Below are positions 6,953 through 14,313 of a stretch of 14,601 nucleotides of DNA, piece by piece. Each line of letters begins with the position of its first letter. Within the stretch, counting starts at the first letter, position 1. The notes beneath the pieces were generated by a model that searched no databases, was not told the origin of the DNA, and saw only the letters and a list, made by a program, of their open reading frames with translations. The position numbers were made by a program, and so were the translations under genes. This DNA comes from an uncultured Christensenella sp. Lineage in GTDB: Bacteria > Bacillota > Clostridia > Christensenellales > Borkfalkiaceae. The DNA is taken from positions 1 to 14,601 of the forward strand of contig CAJTVA010000034.1 in the NCBI GenBank assembly GCA_910579585.1, written 5' to 3'.

Positions 6953-7813
6953 TTAGTTTTTATCAAGATATTCTATTGCGGAATGCGCGGCAACGTTCCC
7001 CTCGCCCGCGGCTTTTATATATTGGTAGGGTCTGCCCGTGCAGTCGCCCGCCGCAAACAACCCCGCAATATTCGTTTCCATTCTGCGGTTGACGGCAATA
7101 TGCCCGTCCTCGGTTTTAAGCCCGTGCACAAGCGTTGCGGGGGAAATTGCGGTTTTCAAAACGAAAACCCCGTCCGCTTCCACATGTCCGCCCTTAAAGC
7201 GAACGGCGGTAAACCTGTCTTCGCCCTCAAACGCCTCAGGCTGTTTTAAAATAATTTCTGCGTTTTTAGCTTTGATTTCATAGTTTTTGTACATCGGCAT
7301 AACATACGCTTTTTCCGCAACCGAGCACAAAAATTCTATTTCGCCCTCGAAGCGCTTATCCGTGCAATAAATAGCAATTTTCCTGCCCCTGTACAAAAAG
7401 CCGTCGCAAGTGGCGCAGTAGCTTACCCCCCGACCCAAAAGCCGCTCTTCTCCGTTTATAGGCTTTTGAGCTTCGACCCCAAGGCACAAAATAACCGTCT
7501 TTGCCTCGAAGTCCTTAGCCCCCGCAAGTACCAGAAACTTGCCTTTTGTAGGGTAAACTCCCGTAATAACCTCGTTGGTCTGCTCTATCCCCATACTTTC
7601 GGCGTGACGTTTAAGAGCGTTTGCCAAGCCTTCGCCCGTAATATCGGGAAGCGCGGGGTAATTTTTAATAAGCTCCGCCCGCGCGACTTTCTTCGAAACA
7701 GCGTCAGCCGCAAACCAAATTACGCTTTTATTCAATATTTTCGCGTTTATCGCCGCGGAAACGCCAGCAGGCCCGCCGCCTATTATTGCTAAATCGAACA
7801 AGTGCTCACTCAT
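6953..7813 (-). CDS. Thioredoxin-reductase-like flavoprotein, probably not NADPH-dependent
   Basis: A 286-aa FAD protein of the thioredoxin reductase family. The FAD Rossmann motif GGGPAG lies at 12-17, the redox-active CATC at 133-136 within GVSYCATCDG, and the C-terminal FAD motif GLFAAGDCTGRPYQYIKAAG at 251-270. Where NADPH-dependent enzymes have a GGGxSA stretch and HRR residues, this protein has KIAIYCTDKRFEGEIEFL (145-162) with no glycine-rich loop. It is also shorter than usual TrxB (about 305-320 aa). Ferredoxin-dependent flavin thioredoxin reductases of clostridia and cyanobacteria lack the same motif, so electron supply from ferredoxin is the best inference. It lies downstream of the [FeFe] hydrogenase, another ferredoxin user. 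The ribosome site is weak (GGGGA about 12 bases upstream). Reduction of thioredoxin itself is not proven, and no trxA is present. Confidence 0.85.
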   Translation of the reverse strand: MSEHLFDLAIIGGGPAGVSAAINAKILNKSVIWFAADAVSKKVARAELIKNYPALPDITGEGLANALKRHAESMGIEQTNEVITGVYPTKGKFLVLAGAKDFEAKTVILCLGVEAQKPINGEERLLGRGVSYCATCDGFLYRGRKIAIYCTDKRFEGEIEFLCSVAEKAYVMPMYKNYEIKAKNAEIILKQPEAFEGEDRFTAVRFKGGHVEADGVFVLKTAISPATLVHGLKTEDGHIAVNRRMETNIAGLFAAGDCTGRPYQYIKAAGEGNVAAHSAIEYLDKN

Positions 7814-7844
7814 CGTATATATTATTCCCCGAAACTAATTTTTT

Positions 7845-7870
7845 AGCCCCGCGCCGCAAGGCGCGGGGCT
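7845..7870. terminator. Strong GC hairpin between hydrogenase and flavoprotein genes
   Basis: A perfect 11-bp stem (AGCCCCGCGCC / GGCGCGGGGCT) with a 4-base loop lies 11 bases after the hydrogenase stop. In the direction of the flanking minus-strand genes it is followed by A-rich, not T-rich, sequence; the TTTT follows it on the plus strand, where no gene reads. It may still pause or protect the message, or stop antisense transcription. The call as terminator is tentative. Confidence 0.5.
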
Positions 7871-7881
7871 TTTCCCTTTCA

Positions 7882-9396
7882 TCAATTCATTTTAGTAAGC
7901 TTATCCGCCAAATCTTCCATTTCCTTGGCGGGTAAAGGTTGTTCGCTAGTCTTTACAATCTGGTCGACAGCGAACTTCGCGCGCTCGGGCGGGATAATCG
8001 TTCCCACGCCCGCAACGCAACCGCCGGGGCAACCCATTCCCTCAATCATATATCCGTTGAGCTTGCCCGCTTTTGCAAGTGTTAAAACCTTTTTGCAATC
8101 GGTCAGCCCCTCCGCGTGCTGAATTTTGACCTCGGTGCCCGAAAAATACTCGTTTATGCAACTTTCAATCGCGCTCGCAACTCCGCCCGCGCAAGCGTAG
8201 CCGCGCCCCGCGCCCGTCGCCTGTAAATTGACGGGAAGTTCTTCCAGCTCTTCAAGTTTAAGGTTTTTAGCGTCGAACATACCCGCAAGCTCTTCGAACG
8301 TGATTACGAAATCAACGTAGCTTCTTACCGTTCTTCTTGCGGCTTCAAGTTTTTTAGCGGCGCAAGGTCCGATAAACACAACGCGTGCGTTAGGGCGCTT
8401 GACCTTAATCGAACGCGCCGTCGCAACCATAGGCGTCAACTCTTGGGAAACCTCGCTTGCAAGGTCGGGGAACTGCTTTTTGACAAGCACCGCCCACGCG
8501 GGGCAACAGCTTGTGAAAAGGAACGGAAGCTTACCCGTCGCAACCTCGTTCACATAGTGGTGCGCTTCGGCGATACAGCCGACGTCCGCGCCGACGGCGA
8601 CCTCGTAAACGTCCTTGAAGCCGAGCGCAAGCAGCGCCGATTTCATTTTACCCGGCGTTACTTTTGCGCCGAACTGCCCGACGATTGCAGGCGCAACCGC
8701 CGCAACAACCTCGTCGCCCTGTTTAATCGCCTGTATAAGCTGATATATTTGAGATTTATCGGCAATTGCGCCGAACGGGCAAGCAGACATACACTGTCCG
8801 CAAGCCACGCAGATATCGTTATCTATATGCGCCCTGCCGTAGGGGTCGGAACAAATTGCTTTGACCCCGCAAGCCTGAGCGCAAGGACGAATGTGTCTGG
8901 CGATTGCATCGTAAGAGCAAGCCGCCTTGCACCTGCCGCACTTTATACATTTGCTTTGGTCGATAAAAGCCTTGCCGTTCACGATTGAAACCGCGCCTTT
9001 GGGGCAGCTCTTTATGCACGAGTGCGCAACGCAGTTTCTGCACTGGTCTGAAACAACATACTCGTTATCGGGGCAGGCGTCGCACGCCGAAGGAATAACC
9101 TGCATAAGGGGCGGTTCGTAGTACTTGTCGGCAATCGTGCTTTTGTCCACGCCCGCCGTGATATGTACAGGTCTGTTTGCGGGTCTTAGCGAAAGTCCCA
9201 TCGCAAGCCGCACCCTTTCGGAAGCAATCTGCCGTTCACGGTAAATACTTTCGCGGTATTTGGGTTCTTCGTCGGGTGTAATAAGGAAAGGAATTTCCTC
9301 CAAGTCGCTTGCGGGATTATCCGATTCGTAAGCGACGCGCGCCACAGCCGTAAAAACTTTTCTTCTCAAATCGGTTACAACGCTCTGACTTTTCAT
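7882..9396 (-). CDS. [FeFe]-hydrogenase catalytic protein (group B-like, ferredoxin type)
   Basis: A 504-aa monomeric [FeFe] hydrogenase, expected to reduce protons with reduced ferredoxin or the reverse, in the cytoplasm. Three 4Fe-4S sites are visible: C119/C122/C127/C131, C150/C153/C156/C160 and C196/C199/C202/C206. Extra cysteines stand at 105, 108, 172, 176 and 182. All H-cluster motifs are present: L1 TSCCPAW (295-301), L2 IGPCAAKKLE (342-351) and L3 GMGCPGGCVAGVG (453-465), with ligands C298, C345, C456 and C460. GPC in place of MPC in L2 and the long N-terminal segment suit the poorly studied group B branch rather than classic HydA. The ATG overlaps the lgt stop as ATGA, with AAGGAGAAGT just before it. 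The maturases HydE, HydF and HydG are not in the window. Confidence 0.9.
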   Translation of the reverse strand: MKSQSVVTDLRRKVFTAVARVAYESDNPASDLEEIPFLITPDEEPKYRESIYRERQIASERVRLAMGLSLRPANRPVHITAGVDKSTIADKYYEPPLMQVIPSACDACPDNEYVVSDQCRNCVAHSCIKSCPKGAVSIVNGKAFIDQSKCIKCGRCKAACSYDAIARHIRPCAQACGVKAICSDPYGRAHIDNDICVACGQCMSACPFGAIADKSQIYQLIQAIKQGDEVVAAVAPAIVGQFGAKVTPGKMKSALLALGFKDVYEVAVGADVGCIAEAHHYVNEVATGKLPFLFTSCCPAWAVLVKKQFPDLASEVSQELTPMVATARSIKVKRPNARVVFIGPCAAKKLEAARRTVRSYVDFVITFEELAGMFDAKNLKLEELEELPVNLQATGAGRGYACAGGVASAIESCINEYFSGTEVKIQHAEGLTDCKKVLTLAKAGKLNGYMIEGMGCPGGCVAGVGTIIPPERAKFAVDQIVKTSEQPLPAKEMEDLADKLTKMN

Positions 9397-10448
9397 ACTT
9401 CTCCTTCATCCGTAGGTTTCTCATTAAGCTCGGTTTCGGAAGTTTCCTTTTCACCGGGCACTATTCTGCTGATTTCAGCCTCGGCAAGATAAGGTCTTTC
9501 AGCTGGACCAGTAAGCCTTTCTACGGGCTTATCAGCACCGTTAGAAAGAAGTTCCACGCCATCTTCGTCGATTATTATTGTTTCTCCGACAATAGGCACC
9601 AATTCCGAGGTGATTTTTTCTTTTTTCGCTTGAAGTTCGGGGTGCTTCATAAGCTTTCTAAGTAAGTAATATTGCAGGAAGAAATATCCCACGCCGATAA
9701 GCACCATCAGTATCGACCAGAACTGCGAGGGCTGTAACCCAAGGATGAGCGCTCCCCTGTCGTCGTCGCGGAAAAATTCTATTATAAAGCGCCATATACC
9801 GTAGGCAATCGCGTAAACTCCAAAGTTGTAATTGAACTTAAAGCGGAAATAAAGCAGAGCCATCACCCCCGCAAGCACAAGCAAAAAGCACATTTCGAAA
9901 AGCTGCGTGGGCACCACGTTGACGGGCAACGTATAGCCGTGCGGCGCCGCGCACTGCAAGCCCCACTCGGCTTCGACGCCGTAGCAGCAGCCCGCCATAA
10001 GACAGCCCAACCGCCCGAAAGCGTGCGCGATAGCAATTCCTATAGGTATGAAGGGCAACGCGTCCGTAAGCCCCGCGTTCATATTGTATTGCAGAAGCTT
10101 AATTTTCGTACGGCGCGCAATGACGTAAACATACAAATTCCATACGGCAAGAAAGCTTGTAACGCCGCCGATAAGTCCGCCCATAAAGGTCATACCCGCA
10201 AGACGGAAGCCTCCCTCGGGGTTCGCTGCGTAGTTCAATATCGACTGAACGAGCATAGCCATAAAAATGCCGAAAGCCGTTCCCAACACGCCGATAATAA
10301 GCACTGCGTCGGTAGCTTGCTCGTTAAACTTTTTGTACCACAGCGTGAACAGCAAAAAACCGAAACAAGCGATAATACCCACAGCCATACAAATGCCGTA
10401 GGCGTACACTCCTTGTCCGAAAATATAAAATAAAGGTTCAGGATGCAT
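9393..10448 (-). CDS. lgt: Prolipoprotein diacylglyceryl transferase
   Basis: Lgt transfers diacylglycerol from phosphatidylglycerol to the lipobox cysteine of prolipoproteins in the membrane. The 351-aa product has about seven membrane helices in the first 265 residues. Family signatures are IAHAFGRLGCLMAGCCYG (140-157), VVPTQLFE (178-185), WRFIIEFFRDD (219-229) and LGLQPSQFWSI (236-246). The conserved histidine of the xHGGLIG loop (H103 in E. coli) is Met89 here (GMTFMGGLIGG). A charged tail from 266 to 351 is extra compared with E. coli Lgt (about 291 aa). AGGAAG ends 5 bases before the ATG. Its promoter overlaps the end of the MATE gene, and its stop overlaps the hydrogenase start. The small lipoprotein at 13815-14279 is a plausible substrate. 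Confidence 0.9.
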   Translation of the reverse strand: MHPEPLFYIFGQGVYAYGICMAVGIIACFGFLLFTLWYKKFNEQATDAVLIIGVLGTAFGIFMAMLVQSILNYAANPEGGFRLAGMTFMGGLIGGVTSFLAVWNLYVYVIARRTKIKLLQYNMNAGLTDALPFIPIGIAIAHAFGRLGCLMAGCCYGVEAEWGLQCAAPHGYTLPVNVVPTQLFEMCFLLVLAGVMALLYFRFKFNYNFGVYAIAYGIWRFIIEFFRDDDRGALILGLQPSQFWSILMVLIGVGYFFLQYYLLRKLMKHPELQAKKEKITSELVPIVGETIIIDEDGVELLSNGADKPVERLTGPAERPYLAEAEISRIVPGEKETSETELNEKPTDEGEV

Positions 10449-10483
10449 AGTTTCTTCCTATAGTGTCTTAATCTTACTCTAAT

Positions 10484-10512
10484 ATAATAACACAACGCGC
10501 GCTGAATGTCAA
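10484..10512 (-). promoter_or_regulatory. Sigma-A-type promoter of the lgt-hydrogenase operon
   Basis: On the minus strand TTGACA (10512-10507), 17 bases, then TATTAT (10489-10484) match 11 of 12 consensus bases. The -35 box includes the TGA stop of the MATE gene. The expected leader is about 28 bases and contains the AGGAAG ribosome site of lgt. Confidence 0.75.
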
Positions 10513-11936
10513 TTAATATCAACGTTCGGCACGCTGTCAGTTACTTCCTTATCCGCAAGGTCGGCGCGGGTTTGCTCCTTTTTCAGCTTTTTGACCATCA
10601 AAGCCCAAAAACCCGAAGCTATAAAGGCGCTTATGCTCCAACCGATAGCCCACGACCAGCACACGCCCGAAAATCCCCAGCCACACGCAACAAGAATGTA
10701 AACTAAAATTACCCTTAATAGTAAGTCGGTAAAGGTGCTTACAGTAAAACCGAGGTTCCCGCCGCAACCACGCACAGCGCTGTCGGAAACAATCTTCACC
10801 GACACGACGGGCAAAAAACAGGACACAATCTTCAGGTACTGCACGGAATAACCTAAGGCAATATCGTTTAATTTATCTTGCTGTATAAACAGCCGTGTCA
10901 AAAATTCGGGGCAGGACACGAACGTTGCGACAAAAACCAAAGTTATCGCCATAGCATAAAGTTGCATTATCCAGAAGCCTTTCCGCACCCTGCCGTACTG
11001 CCCGGCCGCCCGGTTCTGCGACGCAAAGTTCGAAAACCCGTTCGACATCGCAACTACGCTCATCGTCGCAACTACAACCACTTTGAACGCCGTCGTAAAA
11101 CCCGTTGTTGCGTCTCCGCGTTCGTCAAGCCCGTTTATGCAACGGTTGACGAAAAAGTTCCCGACCGACACGAAACTCTGCTGTAATATTATGGGCACGG
11201 AAGCTACGGTCAACTCCTTTAACAGTCTTTTATCGAACGCCTTGGGCTTTTCTTCCGACTTTATCGAACGCACTTTTCTCATCAGCACGAAAAGCGTCAA
11301 AGCGCAGGATACCGCCTGCGAAATAAACGTCGCCCAAGCCGCGCCCGCGACGTCCCAGTGAAGCAGGTAAACAAAGCATATATCCAGCCCAACGTTCATA
11401 ACCGAGGATATCGCAAGGAAGATAAACGGAGTTTTACTGTCGCCCAAAGCCGAGCAAATTCCGCAACCCAGATTGTACAAAAATACGAACGGCAACGAGC
11501 CTATATAGATATAGAGATATTCAAGGCAGTCGTCGAAATAATTACCGTGAACGCCCAGCGCACTCAAAGAAACGTTTCCCAGCCCGAAGCCAAGCGCCAT
11601 AATCGCCGCACAGAGCACCGAAGCCGAAATCAGCGAAGTGTTGACCGTTTCGCGCACCTTCTTGAAGTCGTTTTCGCCGAAGTGCCTTGCCACCACTACG
11701 GAACACCCGCCGTTGGCGCCAAGCGCAAAAGCGAGCAGAATGTTTATAATTACCGTCGCGTTTCCTATTGCGTCCACCGCCAGCGCGCCCTCTTTGGCAA
11801 AGTTGCCCACGACCAGCAAATCCACAAGCGAATAAAGCTGTTGCACAAGCGCGCTTCCGAAAAGCGGCAGACAGTACAAAAGCAAAGTTTTCCATACGTT
11901 GCCGCTTGTTAAGTTGACCGTTTTACTCTTTCCCAT
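10509..11936 (-). CDS. MATE family multidrug/cation efflux transporter
   Basis: A 475-aa inner-membrane exporter of the MATE superfamily, which moves organic cations or metabolites outward with Na+ or H+ entry. About twelve hydrophobic helices are visible in two related halves. The first helix region PLFGSALVQQLYSLVDLLVVGNF (residues 19-41) and the ANGGCSVVVARHFGE stretch are typical of Firmicutes MATE proteins. A short charged C-terminal tail follows the last helix. The substrate cannot be told from sequence. The gene stands alone: a terminator and its own promoter lie upstream, and the lgt promoter begins at its stop codon. No Shine-Dalgarno sequence precedes the ATG and the predicted leader is only about 5 bases, so leaderless translation is possible. 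Confidence 0.93.
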   Translation of the reverse strand: MGKSKTVNLTSGNVWKTLLLYCLPLFGSALVQQLYSLVDLLVVGNFAKEGALAVDAIGNATVIINILLAFALGANGGCSVVVARHFGENDFKKVRETVNTSLISASVLCAAIMALGFGLGNVSLSALGVHGNYFDDCLEYLYIYIGSLPFVFLYNLGCGICSALGDSKTPFIFLAISSVMNVGLDICFVYLLHWDVAGAAWATFISQAVSCALTLFVLMRKVRSIKSEEKPKAFDKRLLKELTVASVPIILQQSFVSVGNFFVNRCINGLDERGDATTGFTTAFKVVVVATMSVVAMSNGFSNFASQNRAAGQYGRVRKGFWIMQLYAMAITLVFVATFVSCPEFLTRLFIQQDKLNDIALGYSVQYLKIVSCFLPVVSVKIVSDSAVRGCGGNLGFTVSTFTDLLLRVILVYILVACGWGFSGVCWSWAIGWSISAFIASGFWALMVKKLKKEQTRADLADKEVTDSVPNVDIN

Positions 11937-11947
11937 ATTCGGGTTTT

Positions 11948-11975
11948 ATTATAGTACGCAATTTCAAATTTGCAA
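11948..11975 (-). promoter_or_regulatory. Promoter of the MATE gene
   Basis: On the minus strand TTGCAA (11975-11970), 16 bases, then a perfect TATAAT (11953-11948). The -10 box ends 11 bases before the ATG at 11936, giving a leader of about 5 bases. The terminator just upstream means the promoter must lie in this gap. Confidence 0.65.
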
Positions 11976-12010
11976 GCAAAAAAACGGCGGCTTGAATATT
12001 TTTTTCTTAT

Positions 12011-12040
12011 AAAGAAAAACGCCGCACTTTCCGTGCGGCG
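12011..12040 (-). terminator. Rho-independent terminator of the SSB-like gene
   Basis: An 8-bp stem CGCCGCAC / GTGCGGCG with a 5-base loop is followed on the minus strand by TTTTTCTTT. It begins about 20 bases after the stop codon and separates this gene from the MATE gene. Confidence 0.85.
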
Positions 12041-12060
12041 CAAATTGCCGAAAATCAATA

Positions 12061-12747
12061 TCAGTCGTTGTTCTGATATGCGTGCGGAGTCGAGTAAAGG
12101 TCAAACTCTTCGTCGATGTCGAAGTCCGTTTCGTCATCGAAAGCCGCAAGCTTCGAAATAGAAACCTCGTAAGCCGTCATAGTAACGAAACTCTCGTCAG
12201 GTTGCTTTTTCTGATATTCTCTGGACTGAATCCTGCCCGAAAGCGCAACCCTGTCGCCCACTGCAAGATTCCTTACGAAGCGCGCGTTTCTGCCCCAGGC
12301 AATCGCGGGAATATAGTCTGACTTATTGTAACTGCGATTGACCGCGATTAAAAGGTCGGCGATTTCCCTGTTGAACGGCGTGGTGCGGTATACGGGCGGC
12401 TTGCAGATATACCCTGAAAGAACGATGGAATTGGGGTTTTTGCCGGGTTGCGTGTCCAGAAGTTCCCTTATAAATACCGTAAGCATAAGGCGTGATTTCC
12501 CGTCCTCGAGCTTGTTGTAAGAGCGGAACTGCCCCAGCGCGCAGATAAATCCGCCGACGTGCATATCTTCGGTCATAATCCGCTCCGAAACGGTAACGGG
12601 CAGAATGTCCGCCTGCCCCGAAAGGCGCATAACCTTGACCTGCAATTCGTAGAACCCCTCTCCGTAGACCTCGTGTGAAAAGACCGCCTCCGACACGATT
12701 TCACCGTAGATGTAGACCTTGTTGTTTTTTTCCGTACTGTAATTCAT
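12061..12747 (-). CDS. Tandem OB-fold single-stranded DNA-binding protein
   Basis: A 228-aa SSB-like protein. The second OB fold (about 107-200) carries SSB family features: SGYICKPPVYRTTPFNREIA (111-130), DLLIAVNR, the IAWGRNARFV strand and LSGRIQSREYQKK. The first fold (about 10-95) is a divergent copy with VYIYGEIVSE, LGQFRSYNK and RLMLTVFIRE. This two-domain form is, from memory, common in Clostridia beside a canonical Ssb; its precise job is not known to me. The C-terminal tail is acidic (DDETDFDIDEEFDLY) but ends YQNND, not the DDIPF-like tip that recruits partners in true SSB. The ATG at 12747 is preferred over an in-frame TTG at 12759, because GGAGG lies between the two. No terminator separates it from the deacetylase upstream. 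Confidence 0.85.
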   Translation of the reverse strand: MNYSTEKNNKVYIYGEIVSEAVFSHEVYGEGFYELQVKVMRLSGQADILPVTVSERIMTEDMHVGGFICALGQFRSYNKLEDGKSRLMLTVFIRELLDTQPGKNPNSIVLSGYICKPPVYRTTPFNREIADLLIAVNRSYNKSDYIPAIAWGRNARFVRNLAVGDRVALSGRIQSREYQKKQPDESFVTMTAYEVSISKLAAFDDETDFDIDEEFDLYSTPHAYQNND

Positions 12748-12752
12748 ATATG

Positions 12753-12757
12753 CCTCC
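12753..12757 (-). promoter_or_regulatory. Ribosome binding site GGAGG fixing the SSB-like start
   Basis: GGAGG lies 5 bases before ATG 12747. It falls inside the coding frame if the upstream TTG (12759) were used, so the ATG is the real start. Confidence 0.8.
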
Positions 12758-12820
12758 AAAAATTGTTTTTCCCTGTAAAAATTCGATTGACCCCTATATA
12801 TGCCGCAAATAACAAGGTTT

Positions 12821-13585
12821 TCAGCTTGCCTGCTTCTGCATTCCCGTACCGTCTATGACGTAGTTTTCACGCAAGATTAACTCGCCTACGGGCACGAAAG
12901 AGTAGCCCCTGTTTTTCAGCGTTTCTAGTATGATAGGCACCGCTTCCGCAGTGTGAAGTCCGTTGTTGTGCATAAGTATGATAGAGCCGTTTTTCACGCC
13001 GTTGATGACCCGCATCGCGATATCGGAAGCCGATAAATCTTTCCAGTCCAGACTGTCGACGTCCCACTGAATGGTGTAAAAGCCCGTTTCCGAAGCCGTT
13101 TTTATAAGCTCGTCGTCATAGTCGCCGTATGGCGGACGGAACAACTCCACTTTCTTACCCGTGACGTTTTGTATCGCTTCGGAAGAGGTCGAAAGCTCCT
13201 TCTTTATCCCCTCGGCGTTCAGCTTGCTCATATACGAATGAGTCGAAGAGTGCGTGCCGATTTCGCAACCGCTTTCGTCGATTTTTTTGACGAACTCGGG
13301 GTATTTTTCAGTCCAGAACTCGACCATAAAGAACGTCGCGCGGACGTCGCAGTTTTTAAGCGCCTTTAAAATTTCGTCGGTGTACTCGGTTCCCCAGGCG
13401 CAGTCGAAAGTTATCGAACAAACCTTTTCCTCCCGCTCCACGCAGTAAATGGGTATAAGCCTCGGCGTGTTGCCGTAAAAGACTGCGAACGCACCTGTAA
13501 AATAGACCGAAATGCTTAAAACAGTAACAAGCACCGTAGCCGCTAGCGAGAAAATAACAGTTCTGAATTTAACGGTATGTATCAA
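12821..13585 (-). CDS. Membrane-anchored polysaccharide deacetylase (CE4, PdaB-like)
   Basis: A 254-aa NodB-domain protein that should remove acetyl groups from peptidoglycan or another N-acetylated glycan outside the cell. One N-terminal membrane helix (about 8-35) works as anchor or signal. Catalytic-domain motifs in order are TFDCAWG (59-65), HSSTH (112-116, metal-binding His112 and His116), RPPYG (150-154), WDVDSLDW (174-181) and ILMHN (203-207, catalytic His206). In motif 1 the usual second Asp of TFDDG is Cys62, followed by AWG; a similar FDxxWG is, from memory, found in PdaB, a sporulation deacetylase, so reduced or altered metal binding is possible. The start codon is TTG, supported by GGAG 6 bases upstream, and no nearby ATG fits. 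It probably shares a transcript with the SSB-like gene, as no terminator lies between. Confidence 0.92.
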   Translation of the reverse strand: MIHTVKFRTVIFSLAATVLVTVLSISVYFTGAFAVFYGNTPRLIPIYCVEREEKVCSITFDCAWGTEYTDEILKALKNCDVRATFFMVEFWTEKYPEFVKKIDESGCEIGTHSSTHSYMSKLNAEGIKKELSTSSEAIQNVTGKKVELFRPPYGDYDDELIKTASETGFYTIQWDVDSLDWKDLSASDIAMRVINGVKNGSIILMHNNGLHTAEAVPIILETLKNRGYSFVPVGELILRENYVIDGTGMQKQAS

Positions 13586-13763
13586 CTTACTCTCCGATTT
13601 TAGCAGACCGCAAAACGCTGAATTTGACTGCTTTTATACAAATAATTGTTTTTTTGTCGAAAACTTCTTCCCCGCCGCGCCGAAACCCAAATTGAATTTC
13701 AACCGCTTTCGGGTTATGTTTTATATTTATTAAGCCCGTCCCGCTTTTATGTTTTTTTGCACG

Positions 13764-13799
13764 AAAAAAAACCGCGGCGGTTTTTGAAAACCGCCGCGG
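13764..13799 (-). terminator. Rho-independent terminator of the lipoprotein gene
   Basis: A perfect 13-bp stem (CCGCGGCGGTTTT / AAAACCGCCGCGG) closing over TG is followed on the minus strand by eight T. It begins 15 bases after the lipoprotein stop. A second T-run at 13806-13813 gives it terminator character on the plus strand too. The rest of the 13586-13763 gap shows nothing I can name. Confidence 0.9.
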
Positions 13800-13814
13800 C
13801 CAATATTTTTTTTA

Positions 13815-14279
13815 TTAAACTTTTTCTAAAATATATTTACTTGTCGTAGTCATACCCGATACCGACAAAGTCATACCGTATTCAATAGTGTTTTCCGAAA
13901 TAGTCATATCCATACCTGTTGTAGTCGTTTCAGGGAAAATAAGTTTCCCGTCCTCAACCCGCCAGGTCAGATTAGCTTCACTTTTTATACTTGAAATCGA
14001 AGAACTTATTGTCGCTTTTCCGTCCGGTTTAAGTTCGATAACCATCGTATCTTCCGTATACGATAATCCTGCGTAGCTTTCACCGGCATTTATCGTCACA
14101 GATTGGTTAATTCCCGAGCCCTGAATGGTCATTTCCATTTTGCTGAACTTGTAGGTGCCCGCGTAAATTTCCCACTCTTCTCGCTTTTCGCCGTCACCGC
14201 AAGCCGCCGCGCACACCGCAATAATTACGGTCAAAGCCGCAATTAAAACAAGACCAAAAATTTTTGTAAGTTTTTTCAT
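13815..14279 (-). CDS. Small secreted lipoprotein, lipocalin-like beta domain
   Basis: A 154-aa exported protein of unknown function. Residues 1-27 form a lipoprotein signal peptide: MKKLTK, a hydrophobic stretch, then CAAACGDG with Cys27 as the likely lipidated residue. The -3 position is Ala rather than Leu, so the lipobox is not ideal. The mature part is rich in Thr, Ser and Gly and in alternating beta strands: YAGTYKFSKMEM near the start, LTWRVEDGKLIFPE in the middle, and a YILEKV end. This resembles small lipocalin-like or DUF beta-barrel lipoproteins of Clostridia. AAAGGAG ends 6 bases before the ATG, a strong site. A near-consensus promoter lies under a large dyad shared with the divergent XRE regulator, so expression is probably repressed by that protein. 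Confidence 0.82.
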   Translation of the reverse strand: MKKLTKIFGLVLIAALTVIIAVCAAACGDGEKREEWEIYAGTYKFSKMEMTIQGSGINQSVTINAGESYAGLSYTEDTMVIELKPDGKATISSSISSIKSEANLTWRVEDGKLIFPETTTTGMDMTISENTIEYGMTLSVSGMTTTSKYILEKV

Positions 14280-14313
14280 AAAATTCTCCTTTGAAAAATA
14301 ATATTGTACAGCA

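Noticed and set aside
8443..8988. 181-codon plus-strand open frame
   Set aside because: Antisense to the hydrogenase, whose motifs are unmistakable; no family features.
11358..11912. 184-codon plus-strand open frame
   Set aside because: Antisense to the MATE gene, composition unlike a real protein, no ribosome site seen.
12748..12759. Upstream TTG start for the SSB-like gene
   Set aside because: The GGAGG ribosome site lies inside those extra codons and fits the ATG at 12747.
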